This document shows positions 50,876 to 60,527 of a stretch of DNA of 64,000 nucleotides, piece by piece. This DNA is from an uncultured Lachnospiraceae bacterium. Lineage in GTDB: Bacteria; Bacillota; Clostridia; Lachnospirales; Lachnospiraceae. Location of the stretch: positions 62,001 to 126,000 of the forward strand of contig CAJUBP010000005.1 in NCBI GenBank assembly GCA_910584585.1, in the 5' to 3' direction. Made by a program: the position numbers and the translations under genes. Under the pieces are notes generated by a model. The model saw only the letters and a list, made by a program, of their open reading frames with translations. It was not told where the DNA came from and did not search any database. Numbering within the stretch: position 1 is the first letter of the stretch; the number at the start of each line of letters is the position of its first letter.

Positions 50876-53800
50876 ATGTCACTGCAATTGATTTTCGGAG
50901 CTTCCGGCAGCGGAAAATCTGATTATGTGTACCGAAGGGTGCTGGAACAGTCAAAAATAAACAGAGATCAGACATTTTTTGTTCTGGTGCCGGAACAGTT
51001 TACCATGCAGACCCAGCGGGAACTGGTCAGGCGTCAGGAAAACAACAGCATTATGAATGTGGATGTGGTCAGCTTTCCCAGGCTTGCGTACCGGATTTTT
51101 GACGAACTGGGCATGGGAGATTTAAGCATATTGGAAGAGACGGGAAAGAATCTTCTGCTGCGCCGGATTGCGGAGGAACAGCAGGAAAATCTGAAACTGT
51201 TAAAGGGCAGCATGAAAAAGGCCGGATATATCAGTGAGGTGAAATCCGTGATTTCTGAGCTGACTCAGTACCGGGTTCTGCCAAAGCAGCTGGATTCCTT
51301 TATTCAGGATGAGGAGCAGTCTCCGCTGTTTCGCTACAAGATTCAGGATATCCAGACCATGTACCAGGGATTTCTGGATTATCTGGAGGGCAGGCAGAGC
51401 CAGTCCGCCCAGGGAAATAAATATATTACGGCGGAAGATCTTCTGGAAGTTCTAGCCCAGGCGGCGGATCAGTCCCAGATTCTGAAAGGCTCTGTGATTG
51501 TGCTGGATGGGTTTACCGGATTTACGCCGGTGCAGTATTATCTTCTGGAAACTCTTTTAAGGCTTACCGACGAGATTGCGGTGACCGTGACCTTGGATGA
51601 GCGGGAGAATCCCTATCAGTGCCGGGGGATTCAGGAACTTTTCTATATGAGTAAAAAAACAGTTCAGTCCCTGCTGAATCTGGCAGAGCAGAATCACATT
51701 GAAGTGAAAGAACCCCATTGGGTTCGTCATACAGAAAAGAGCCGGTTTGCGGCTTCTCCTGCGCTGTTGTGGCTGGAGCAGAATTTGTTCCGTTTTCGGC
51801 CCAGGCCCTATGAGTCAGAGGAAAGAGCCGGATATCTTAAGAAGGCAGGAGAGGATCAGGATATCCGCTTTTTTTCCCTGTTGAACCCCAGACAGGAGCT
51901 TCATTTTATTGCCGGAGAAATCAAGCGTCTGGCGCGGGAGGAAAATTACCGCTACAAAGACATCGCCATTGTGTGCGGCGACGTGGAATTGTACGGGAAT
52001 TACGCAAATGAGATTTTTGACATCTATCAGATTCCTCTGTTTTTGGACGCCAGAAAAAATATTGTGTTTCATCCCATGACAGAATTTATCAGGCAGTCGC
52101 TTTTGATGGTTGAACAGGATTTTTCCTATGAAACGGTGCTGGGCTATCTGCGCTGCGGCCTGTCCGGATGGGACGTGGAACAGGTGGATCTGCTGGAAAA
52201 TTACCTGTTGGCTGAGGGAATCCGGGGATTTCAGAATTGGCAGGAACCCTGGGTGCGCAGAGGATGCGTACAGTCCCAGGAAGAGCTTGACCAGATCAAT
52301 GAGCTGCGGAAAGGAGTTGCCAAACAGTTTGCGCCCCTGCGGGAGAGTTTTCGCAAGGAAAAGGGGCAGTGCCCCACAGTACTGGAAGAATCCAGGGCTT
52401 TCTATGGTCTGATGTTTCAATTGGACGTGGAAGGACAGCTGAAAGAATACGAAGAACGGTTCAGCCGGGAAGGGGAAAATGCCCTGGCAAAAGAATACGC
52501 CCAGATATATAAGATTGTGATGGATTTGATGGATAAGATGGTGGAACTGCTGGGGGAGGAGCGGATGAGCGTCCGGGAATACCGGGAGATTTTGGAGGCG
52601 GGATTGGAAGCGGCCGCTGTGGGAATTATCCCTCCGGGATACGATCGGGTGGTATTCGGCGATATCGAACGGACCAGGCTGTCGGATATTAAGGTTCTGT
52701 TTTTTGCAGGCGTCAATGACGGGCTGATTCCCAAGGCTTCCGAGCATGGAGGGATTATTTCCCAGGCGGATCGGGAATGGTTTGCCGCTCATGGCATGGA
52801 GCTTGCGCCTACCGACAGAGAGCGCAGCTTTATTCAGAAATTTTATCTGTACCTGAACCTGACAAAGCCTTCGGAGAAGCTATACATGACCTGGTTTCGG
52901 ATTACCCAGGATGGAAAAGAGGCCAGGAAATCTTATTTGCTCAGCGCCATGTTTCAGATGTTTCCGGATTTCGCGCCGGTGCGGGTGGAGGAAACTTTTG
53001 GCATGGGGCAGCCGGAAACCGGCAGGGGTGAGCATAAATTGACGGGCAGTCCGAAAGCAAAAGAGGCTCTTGGTATGGAGCAGATTGTAACGCCGGGGAG
53101 CAGCCTGAACTATCTGGTGGAGGGCCTGAAAGCAGCCCAAAAGGGAATGATGGATCCCCGGTGGAAGGGATTGTGCCGCTGGTATCTGTCAAAAGATGAG
53201 TGGAAGGAGAAGGCGACCGGGTTTTTGGAGGCGGCCTATTACCGTTATCACGCAAAGCCGGTGGGGGCGGAAGTGATCCGCGCCCTGTACGGCAAAGTGC
53301 TGGAAAACAGCGTGACCCGGTTAGAGCAGTTTTGCGCCTGCGCATTCGGGCATTTTCTCCAGTATGGGCTGAAGTTAGAGGAGCGGCAATTGGGAGAATT
53401 TGCGCCGGTGGATATGGGAAATATGTTCCATGAAGCATTGGAGCGGTACTCCAACCACATGGAAGAGGCAGGGTATCATTGGTTTGACGTGCCCGAAGAA
53501 GAGAAGGAAAGGCTGATTCAGCAGGCAGTGGAGGAAACGCTGGGTTCTGGATTTGCCAGTATGCTGTTTCAGGAGGCCAGGACTTCCTATCTGCTGGAGC
53601 GGATGAAACGGATTTTAAGGCGCACCATTGACACCATCACGGAGCAGATTCAGACCAGTCACTTTACGCCGGAGGGATATGAGATTTCCTTTTCCTTTGC
53701 GGAAGATTTAGATGCGGTGAATTTTATTTTAAGCGAAGAAGAGCGGATGCGGCTGAGGGGCAGAATTGACCGGATTGACGCCAGAAAAGAGGGGAATCAG

Positions 53801-54355
53801 GTCTATGTGAAGGTGATAGATTATAAGTCCGGAAACCGGGAATTTCAGCTGCTGTCGCTGTATCACGGTCTGCAGCTTCAGCTTGTGGTGTACATGAATT
53901 CAGCCCTGGAGCTTTTGAAACGGAAATATCCGGACAAAGAGGTGCTTCCCGGCGGCATGTACTATTACCATATAAACGATCCGGTGGTGGAGGGGACTTC
54001 CTCTTCCACCGACGCGGAAATACAGGAGAAAATATTGGAGGAACTAAAACTTAAGGGGATTGCCGCAGAGGGGGAGGACGCAAGCGTCAGCAAGAAATCA
54101 AAAAGGGCCGGGGCAGAGGAATTTCAGATTCTCTCCCGTTATGTCAGCCGCAAAATCCGGGATATCGGACGCAAGATCTTTGACGGGGAAATCGGCGCTA
54201 AGCCGTATCAGCTGGGCGACGATACCGGCTGTGATTATTGTCCTTATCACGGCGTCTGCGGATTTGATCCTTCCTCGCCGGGATGGAATTACCGGAAGCT
54301 GGAGAATATCAAAGATGAAGCGGAGATTTTGGAAAGAATGCGAAAGGAGCTGTAG
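50876..54355 (+). CDS. addB: ATP-dependent helicase/nuclease subunit AddB
   Basis: A 1159-residue subunit of the AddAB double-strand-break nuclease. Walker A is FGASGSGKSDYV near the N-terminus. The C-terminal nuclease domain has VIDYKSGNREFQL (catalytic D-EYK-like motif). Iron-sulphur cysteines are visible in CACAFGHFL (near 820) and CDYCPYHGVC (about 1119-1128). GGAGAGGTG precedes ATG 50876. addA follows after five bases, so the two make one operon and one heterodimer. Confidence 0.95.
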   Translation: MSLQLIFGASGSGKSDYVYRRVLEQSKINRDQTFFVLVPEQFTMQTQRELVRRQENNSIMNVDVVSFPRLAYRIFDELGMGDLSILEETGKNLLLRRIAEEQQENLKLLKGSMKKAGYISEVKSVISELTQYRVLPKQLDSFIQDEEQSPLFRYKIQDIQTMYQGFLDYLEGRQSQSAQGNKYITAEDLLEVLAQAADQSQILKGSVIVLDGFTGFTPVQYYLLETLLRLTDEIAVTVTLDERENPYQCRGIQELFYMSKKTVQSLLNLAEQNHIEVKEPHWVRHTEKSRFAASPALLWLEQNLFRFRPRPYESEERAGYLKKAGEDQDIRFFSLLNPRQELHFIAGEIKRLAREENYRYKDIAIVCGDVELYGNYANEIFDIYQIPLFLDARKNIVFHPMTEFIRQSLLMVEQDFSYETVLGYLRCGLSGWDVEQVDLLENYLLAEGIRGFQNWQEPWVRRGCVQSQEELDQINELRKGVAKQFAPLRESFRKEKGQCPTVLEESRAFYGLMFQLDVEGQLKEYEERFSREGENALAKEYAQIYKIVMDLMDKMVELLGEERMSVREYREILEAGLEAAAVGIIPPGYDRVVFGDIERTRLSDIKVLFFAGVNDGLIPKASEHGGIISQADREWFAAHGMELAPTDRERSFIQKFYLYLNLTKPSEKLYMTWFRITQDGKEARKSYLLSAMFQMFPDFAPVRVEETFGMGQPETGRGEHKLTGSPKAKEALGMEQIVTPGSSLNYLVEGLKAAQKGMMDPRWKGLCRWYLSKDEWKEKATGFLEAAYYRYHAKPVGAEVIRALYGKVLENSVTRLEQFCACAFGHFLQYGLKLEERQLGEFAPVDMGNMFHEALERYSNHMEEAGYHWFDVPEEEKERLIQQAVEETLGSGFASMLFQEARTSYLLERMKRILRRTIDTITEQIQTSHFTPEGYEISFSFAEDLDAVNFILSEEERMRLRGRIDRIDARKEGNQVYVKVIDYKSGNREFQLLSLYHGLQLQLVVYMNSALELLKRKYPDKEVLPGGMYYYHINDPVVEGTSSSTDAEIQEKILEELKLKGIAAEGEDASVSKKSKRAGAEEFQILSRYVSRKIRDIGRKIFDGEIGAKPYQLGDDTGCDYCPYHGVCGFDPSSPGWNYRKLENIKDEAEILERMRKEL

Positions 54356-54360
54356 GAGAC

Positions 54361-57300
54361 GTGGAAAAGCAATGGACAAAAGAGCAGGGGCAGGTCATTG
54401 ACCTGGAGGACAGGAATCTTCTGGTGTCTGCGGCAGCGGGAAGCGGAAAGACGGCGGTATTGGTGGAGCGGATTATCCGGAAAATTACAGACCCGGTTCA
54501 TCCGGTGGATATTGACCGGCTTCTGATTGTGACTTTTACCAATGCGGCCGCGTCAGAGATGCGGGAGCGAATCGGACTTGCCGTTGAGAAGGCTTTGGAG
54601 CGGCAGCCGGAAAATGCTCATCTGCAGAAACAGCAGACCTTGCTGCATAATGCGCAGATTACCACGATACATAGTTTCTGTCTCTACGTGATACGCAATT
54701 ATTTCCATCGGATTGAGTTGGATCCGGAGTTTCGGGTGGCAGAGGAAGGGGAGCTTAGACTGTTAAAAAGCGATGTGCTGGATCAGGTGCTGGAAGGGTA
54801 TTACAGAGAAGCAAAACCGGAATTTCTTGCCCTTTCAGAAACCATTGCCACCGGGAAGAATGATCTCCCCCTGAAAGAAACCGTGTTGAAATTATTCGAG
54901 TTTGCCATGAGCTATCCCTGGGCCGGGGACTGGTTAGAGAGCTGCAAAAAGCCCTTTCAGGCGGAAACCATAGAGGAATTTGAGAACCTTCCTCTGGCAG
55001 AGGAATTGCTGTCATACTTAAACAGCATCGCCGGCCAGTGGGCTTTGCAGATGAGAATCTGCAGGAATTTAAGCCTTGAGGATGGCGGCCCCTTTATGTA
55101 TGAAGAACTTCTGACCAGGGAAGTTCAGGCAATGGAAGGCATTGCGGAATGCAAAACCTATTCCCAATATTATGAGAAACTTCAGGGATTTTCTTTCGGC
55201 CGGCTGCCGGCTGCCAGAAAATTCGAGGGCGATCCGGCCAAGAAAGAGCGGGTGCAGAAGCTGCGGAATGAAGTGAAAAACTCCATGAAGAAAACAACGG
55301 AACAATTTTTCTTTCAGAGCCCGGAACAAATGATTGAGGATATGAAAAAGAATCAGCCTGTGGCGGATATGCTTATCGAGGTTACCCTTTCCTTTATGGA
55401 GAAGTTTGCGGAGAAGAAGCGGGAAAAGAATATGATGGACTTTAATGATCTGGAGCATTTCGCCCTGCAGATTCTGGTGGAGGACGCCTCCGGCAAGCCT
55501 TCCAAAACTGCGCTGGAGCTGCGGAAGAATTATGCGGAAATCATGGTGGATGAATATCAGGATTCCAACTATGTGCAGGAGACGATTTTGAAGTCTGTAT
55601 CAAAAGAATCGGAAGGCGTTTACAATATTTTTATGGTGGGGGACGTGAAGCAGAGCATTTACCGGTTCCGCATGGCCAGGCCGGAGCTTTTTATGGAAAA
55701 ATACCGCACCTATACCCAGGAAGAAAGCAATTGCCAGAGAATCGATCTGTATCGGAATTTCCGCAGCAGACCAGAGGTGCTTAAGAGCGTCAATGATATT
55801 TTTTACCGGATTATGAAAGAGGATATCGGAAATATTACGTATGACGCGAAAGCGGCCCTTTATCCGGGGGCAGCGTTTCCGGCGTTTTTGGGAGATGCCT
55901 TTTCGGAGTCAGAAGAGAACGGGGGGATGTTTGAGACAGAGCTTCTGGTCATTGAGCCGGAAGAAGAGAATAAAGATTTGAAAACCCAGGAGTTAGAGGC
56001 GAAGGCAGTGGGCTTTCAGATTCAGAAAATGATGGGGACCCAGCGGGTTACGGAAAAGATGCCAGAGCAGGACAATCCGGGAACTCTGCGGCCGGTTTGC
56101 TATTCCGATATCGTGATTCTCCTTCGCTCTATGACAGGCTGGGCAGACACTTTTGTAAAAGTTCTGGGAGAGATGGGCATTCCTGCAAGGGCTGCGGCGG
56201 GAACCGGATATTTTTCGGCGGTGGAGGTGCAGACGGCCCTGAATCTTCTGAGGATTCTGGACAATCCCAGACAGGACATCCCCATGGCTTCCGTGCTGGC
56301 TTCTCCCATCGTGGGGTTAAGCGGAGAAGAACTTGCAGTGATACGGACTGCCTGTCCTAATGGAAAATTCTATCAGGCGGTGATGGAGTTTGCCGGGGAA
56401 AAATTGGAGGCTGGCGCGCAGTCTGCCGGAGAAGAATCGGAGGCTGATACGCAGTCTGCCGGAGAAGAATCGGAGGCTGATACGCAGTCTATGCGGGAAA
56501 AACTAAGGGAATTTCTGTATTTTTTACAAAAATATCGGAAAAAGGTCAGCTATACTCCCATTCATGAACTGCTTTCTCAGATATTGGAGGAAACTGGGTA
56601 TCAGGCCTATGTGTATGCCCTTCCGGGGGGAGAAATCCGCCGGGCCAATCTGGAAATGCTGATCGAAAAAGCCATTGCCTATGAGAATACCAGTTACCGT
56701 GGTCTGTTTCATTTTATCCGCTATATGGAACAGCTGCAGAAATACGATGTGGATTTTCCTCTGGCGGAGGGCGGGGAAGCAGAAGACGCGGTGCGGATTA
56801 TGAGCATCCACAAAAGCAAGGGACTGGAATTTCCGGTGGTATTTGTGTCGGGCCTGGGTAAAATGTTCAACTCCCAGGACGTCAGGGAACGGGTGGTGCT
56901 GCATCCGGGGCTGGGGCTGGGCATGGATACCGTGGATGTAAAGCGCCGCCTGCGGACGCCGGGGCTTACCAGACAGTTTTTGGCCAGAAAAGTGACCATG
57001 GAAAATGTGGGAGAAGAACTGCGGGTCCTCTATGTGGCGTTGACCAGGGCAAAGGAAAAACTGGTGCTGACAGGCGTACTGAAAAAAGCGGAGGAAAAAC
57101 TGGAATCCCTGCAGGCCATTGCCGCAGAAGACGGCTTTCTTACATTTTTAAGCCGCCTAAACAGCAATACTTTTCTGCAGTTTCTGCTGCAGGCCGTAAG
57201 CGTTATGGAAGAAAAACTGCCGGTTACACTGATAAAACAAACGGAACTGCGGGAGGCAGAGACGCAGGAGGCAGTGCAGGAAGGATTAAGCAGAATTCAG

Positions 57301-58194
57301 CTTCTGACCTGCCTTAAGGAGCCGGAACCTGAGTGGGAAGCCCGGATTGCGGAACGTTTCGCTTATGAATATCCTTATGAAAATGAGGCTGCGATGAAGA
57401 CGAAGCTGTCCGTGTCAGAAATCAAGCATCGGGCCATGGATCGCTTTATCGAAGAAGAACAGTTAGAGCAGATGTTCCCCGGGGCAGGCCCGGAGACTAT
57501 GGAACAGGAAAAAATTACCGGGGAACTGCCGGGGATTTTGGAACAGGAGAGAAGTTCCGGGGAAGTATCGGAACAGGAAAAAACTAACGGGGAAATCTCA
57601 GGGGCGGCAAGCCAGGAGCCAGGAGCCCGGCAGGAAGATTTTCAGAGGTATATTCCCGCGTTCATGGAAGGAGTTCAGCAGGAGAATCTGGGAGCCAAAC
57701 GGGGAACCGCAATGCACCGTGTCCTGGAATGCTATGATTTCACCAAGCCGGCCGAATCCTTGCCCCGTCAGCTTCAGGAACTGAAAGAACAGCAAAGAAT
57801 CGAAGGGGATCTGTTGGATTTTATTTCCGTTCCCTCATTAAAAAAGTTCCTGTCGTCAGACCTGGGAATCCGGATGCAAAAGGCTGCAAGGCAGGAAAAA
57901 CTTTACCGGGAAAAGCCCTTTGTGATGGGAAAACCAGCCAGCCAGGTATTAGAGGACAGCGTCAGCGAAGAAATGATTCTGATTCAGGGAATTATCGACG
58001 TATTTTTCGAGGAACCCGACGGAATCGTATTATTGGACTACAAAACAGACCGCGTGAAATCCGCCCACGAACTGGCCGGACTGTACCGCGCCCAGTTGGA
58101 GCTGTACCAGGAGGCCATTGAGCGTTCCATCGGAAAGGAAGTAAAAGAACGCCTCCTATACTCCTTCTGTTTAGGAGAAGTAGTTTTGGTGTAG
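54361..58194 (+). CDS. addA: ATP-dependent helicase/nuclease subunit AddA
   Basis: A 1277-residue UvrD-like helicase with a C-terminal RecB nuclease. Walker A is SAAAGSGKTAVLVERI, Walker B IMVDEYQDSNY, motif IV DLYRNFRSRPEVLKSVNDIF, and motif VI VALTRAKEKLVLTG. The nuclease core is VLLDYKTDRVKSA. The start is GTG 54361. Two low-complexity inserts are present, a 33-bp DNA repeat at 56407-56490 and an EQEK/GE-rich stretch at about 57500-57600, both likely linkers. A family B hairpin follows the stop. Confidence 0.95.
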   Translation: MEKQWTKEQGQVIDLEDRNLLVSAAAGSGKTAVLVERIIRKITDPVHPVDIDRLLIVTFTNAAASEMRERIGLAVEKALERQPENAHLQKQQTLLHNAQITTIHSFCLYVIRNYFHRIELDPEFRVAEEGELRLLKSDVLDQVLEGYYREAKPEFLALSETIATGKNDLPLKETVLKLFEFAMSYPWAGDWLESCKKPFQAETIEEFENLPLAEELLSYLNSIAGQWALQMRICRNLSLEDGGPFMYEELLTREVQAMEGIAECKTYSQYYEKLQGFSFGRLPAARKFEGDPAKKERVQKLRNEVKNSMKKTTEQFFFQSPEQMIEDMKKNQPVADMLIEVTLSFMEKFAEKKREKNMMDFNDLEHFALQILVEDASGKPSKTALELRKNYAEIMVDEYQDSNYVQETILKSVSKESEGVYNIFMVGDVKQSIYRFRMARPELFMEKYRTYTQEESNCQRIDLYRNFRSRPEVLKSVNDIFYRIMKEDIGNITYDAKAALYPGAAFPAFLGDAFSESEENGGMFETELLVIEPEEENKDLKTQELEAKAVGFQIQKMMGTQRVTEKMPEQDNPGTLRPVCYSDIVILLRSMTGWADTFVKVLGEMGIPARAAAGTGYFSAVEVQTALNLLRILDNPRQDIPMASVLASPIVGLSGEELAVIRTACPNGKFYQAVMEFAGEKLEAGAQSAGEESEADTQSAGEESEADTQSMREKLREFLYFLQKYRKKVSYTPIHELLSQILEETGYQAYVYALPGGEIRRANLEMLIEKAIAYENTSYRGLFHFIRYMEQLQKYDVDFPLAEGGEAEDAVRIMSIHKSKGLEFPVVFVSGLGKMFNSQDVRERVVLHPGLGLGMDTVDVKRRLRTPGLTRQFLARKVTMENVGEELRVLYVALTRAKEKLVLTGVLKKAEEKLESLQAIAAEDGFLTFLSRLNSNTFLQFLLQAVSVMEEKLPVTLIKQTELREAETQEAVQEGLSRIQLLTCLKEPEPEWEARIAERFAYEYPYENEAAMKTKLSVSEIKHRAMDRFIEEEQLEQMFPGAGPETMEQEKITGELPGILEQERSSGEVSEQEKTNGEISGAASQEPGARQEDFQRYIPAFMEGVQQENLGAKRGTAMHRVLECYDFTKPAESLPRQLQELKEQQRIEGDLLDFISVPSLKKFLSSDLGIRMQKAARQEKLYREKPFVMGKPASQVLEDSVSEEMILIQGIIDVFFEEPDGIVLLDYKTDRVKSAHELAGLYRAQLELYQEAIERSIGKEVKERLLYSFCLGEVVLV
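56407..56490 (+). repeat. 33-bp in-frame repeat inside addA
   Basis: Copies start at 56407, 56440 and 56473 (about 2.5 units). The second and third are identical and encode EADTQSAGEES. The insert lies in a linker between helicase blocks. Confidence 0.9.
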
Positions 58195-58221
58195 AGATTT
58201 AAGAACTGCAGCGGATAACCG

Positions 58222-58292
58222 ATATTTCGATACACAGGAAATACAGGATTACATGGTTTGTGTGTGAAAGGGCAGTCCTGTATTTCCGTCCG
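58222..58292. repeat. Dispersed hairpin family B, copy 2
   Basis: ATATTTCGATACACA flank, stem GGAAATACAGGA (58237-58248) with TCCTGTATTTCC (58276-58287), loop containing GTTTGTGTGTGAAAGGGC, then TTTCCGTCCG. It lies 28 bases after the addA stop. Confidence 0.85.
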
Positions 58293-58338
58293 CAGCCAAA
58301 TATAGCATATTAGCCTAAAAAAGAAAGGACCAACCACC

Positions 58339-58884
58339 TTGATTTACGAAAATAAAACGATAAAAATTTCCGAAAGAACCATTCTTTTACGCAGCGCCAA
58401 AGAAGAAGACGCAGAAACCCTGCTGTCCTATATGAAAATAATTTACAGCGAAACTCCCTATCTGATCCGGGAGCCGGAGGAAGTTACCCTCACCCTGGAA
58501 CAGGAGAAGAATTTTATCCGTGAGAGGGCAGAAGCTAAGCGGGACTTGCTGCTGTTAGCCTTTGAAGAAGGAGAGCATATCGGCAACTGTTCCATATCCA
58601 GCCTTGGAAATTATTCCCGCTATGCCCACAGATGCGATTTAGCCATTGCGTTGTACCAGAAATACTGCGGCGGCGGAATCGGCAAAAAGATGATGGAAGA
58701 AGCACTGAAGGCAGCGCGGAATATGGGATATGAGCAGGCGGAACTGGAAGTGGCAGCAGGCAACACGCGGGCAGTTCGGCTGTATGAAAGTTTGGGATTT
58801 GAAAAATACGGGACATTTCCGGATAATATGAAGTATAAAGACGGAAGCTATGAGGATGCTTATTGGATGATGAAGAAGCTTTGA
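58339..58884 (+). CDS. GNAT-family N-acetyltransferase
   Basis: A 181-residue acetyltransferase. The acetyl-CoA loop is LYQKYCGGGIGKKMMEEALK and the C-terminal strand is NTRAVRLYESLGFEKYGTFP. The start is TTG 58339 with AAAGGA ten bases upstream; no ATG fits better. The substrate is unknown. It lies between addA and a damaged ATPase gene and is probably a separate unit. Confidence 0.87.
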   Translation: MIYENKTIKISERTILLRSAKEEDAETLLSYMKIIYSETPYLIREPEEVTLTLEQEKNFIRERAEAKRDLLLLAFEEGEHIGNCSISSLGNYSRYAHRCDLAIALYQKYCGGGIGKKMMEEALKAARNMGYEQAELEVAAGNTRAVRLYESLGFEKYGTFPDNMKYKDGSYEDAYWMMKKL

Positions 58885-58901
58885 GAGGAGTGAAGTTGTA
58901 T

Positions 58902-59764
58902 ATGACGAAAAAAGAAAGAAATTTTAACGTGACAGGATTGTGCATCCCCGAGAAACACTTCATGGTGGATTTAACGGACCGAATCCAGCAGATCCGGAAA
59001 ATGGTAGATGCCGGAGATTATTTTACCATAAACTGCGCCCGCCAGTATGGAAAAACAACCACTCTGACTGCCCTGGCAAAGGCGATGGATCAGGAGTACC
59101 TGGTGGTAAGCCTTGATTTTCAGGCTTTGGTAAGCGCGGCATTTCAAAATGAGAATGCGTTTTCCCTGGCATTTACGATGTGAAAAATCTGAAACAGAAG
59201 CTGCATTCTGAGGAAGAACATAAGCGGAACAGCCCATGGAATATTGCAGCAGATTTTGATGTGGAAATGAGTTTATCCAGACAGGGAATTCAGGGAATGC
59301 TCCAGGAATATGAGGAAGAATGCCGAACAGGAATGAATCAGGAGGAAATGGCAGATCTTCTTTACAAGTATACTTCCGGCTATCCGTATCTGGTATCCAG
59401 ATTATGTAAAATCATGGATGAAAAGGCGGAAAATGCATGGACAAAAAGTGGTTTTCTGGAGGCGGTTCGGGTGCTGCTTTCTGAAAACAATATGCTGTTT
59501 GAATCATTGACCGGCAAGCTGGCTGATTATCCGGAATTGAGCAGGGTGCTGAAAGAACTTCTGTTTTCGGGGAAAGACATTACCTACAATCCCACAAATC
59601 CGGCCATTAATCTGGCAGGCATGTTTGGCTTTGTAAAAAATGAGGGCGGAAAGGCTGTGCCGGCAAACCGTATTTTTGATACCCTGCTGTATAATCATTT
59701 TCTCTCAGAAGATGAGATGCGCTCTCTGGAAATCTATAAGGATACATGGCGAAAGGAAGGAAAT
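58902..59764 (+). pseudogene. AAA-ATPase-like gene with large internal deletion and lost C-terminus
   Basis: The N-terminal 94 residues (NVTGLCIPEKHFMVDLTDRI, CARQYGKTTTLTALAKAMDQ) match the gene at 3421. They then join, at about 59170-59190, to a frame-shifted later part (NLKQKLHSEEEHKRNSPWNI, SGYPYLVSRLCKIMDEKAEN). Compared with the intact gene about 100 codons, including Walker B, are gone. The PD-(D/E)XK domain is also missing: after IYKDTWRKEGN the frame runs into the HAD gene. It is very unlikely to be functional. Confidence 0.82.
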
Positions 59765-60397
59765 ATGAAAAAAACAATCATTTTTGATTTTGATTATACG
59801 TTGGGGGATTCCACAGATGGAATCGTCGCAAGCATTAATTTTGCGTTGGAAAAGATGAATCTGGAAACTGCATCCAGAGACCGCATTGCAAAGACGATCG
59901 GCCTGTCTCTGGAAGAGAGCTATCAGGTTCTCACCGGCAGAACCGACAGCGGGGAGAAAGCAAGATTCAAAACATACTTCCGCGAAAAAGCTGATGAAGT
60001 CATGGTAGAAAGTACCAGGCTCTATGACGGAGTAAAGGAAATGTTAACACAGCTGCATAAGAAAGGGAAAAAGACAGCCATTGTCACAACGAAGTATCGG
60101 TTTCGGATCGAGGAGATCCTCGCAGTCAATCAGATAGAGCATTTAATAGACGCTATTATCGGCGGGGAGGATGTTCAAAGTCCGAAACCCGATCCGGAAG
60201 GGATAGAAAAAATAAAAGCGCAATTCGGCATTTCCCCGGAAGATATTCTATATGTGGGAGACAGCATCGTAGACGCAAAAACCGCCCAGAGCGCAGGCGT
60301 GGATTTTATTGCAGTTTTAACTGGAACCACTTCCGCCGAAGACTTCCAGAACTATCCGTGTGTGAAAATATTAAACCGCGCAGCGGAACTTGATTAA
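59765..60397 (+). CDS. HAD-family phosphatase (phosphoglycolate phosphatase-like)
   Basis: A 210-residue HAD hydrolase. Motif I is IIFDFDYTLGDST (Asp nucleophile pair), motif II IVTTKYRF, Lys region QSPKPDPEGI, and motif IV VGDSIVDAKTA. Cap domain type resembles Gph. ATG 59765 has AAAGGAAGGAAAT upstream. The reading frame is continuous with the ATPase remnant before it, but this gene has its own ribosome site, so a fused protein is unlikely. Confidence 0.88.
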   Translation: MKKTIIFDFDYTLGDSTDGIVASINFALEKMNLETASRDRIAKTIGLSLEESYQVLTGRTDSGEKARFKTYFREKADEVMVESTRLYDGVKEMLTQLHKKGKKTAIVTTKYRFRIEEILAVNQIEHLIDAIIGGEDVQSPKPDPEGIEKIKAQFGISPEDILYVGDSIVDAKTAQSAGVDFIAVLTGTTSAEDFQNYPCVKILNRAAELD

Positions 60398-60425
60398 AGT
60401 GCGCCTTTACTTTGCACTGGTATAA

Positions 60426-60512
60426 ATAATCAGCATAGGGAGTAGTGCATTTAATGGCTGCAGCAGTTTAACGAGTGTGATAATTCCCGATAGTGTGACA
60501 GGTATCGGACGT
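60426..60512 (+). pseudogene. Remnant of a BspA-like leucine-rich repeat gene
   Basis: The frame reads SIGSSAFNGCSSLTSVIIPD then SVTGIG, one typical LRR_5 (BspA/TpLRR) repeat, framed by a stop upstream at 60423. No start or ribosome site is present. The family B hairpin begins 16 bases later. The rest of the 392-bp gap 60398-60789 holds that hairpin and no gene. Confidence 0.65.
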
Positions 60513-60527
60513 TATAACGGACAATTT

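Noticed and set aside
51815..52792. 325-codon minus-strand ORF opposite addB
   Set aside because: It is a shadow of addB with no ribosome site or domain.
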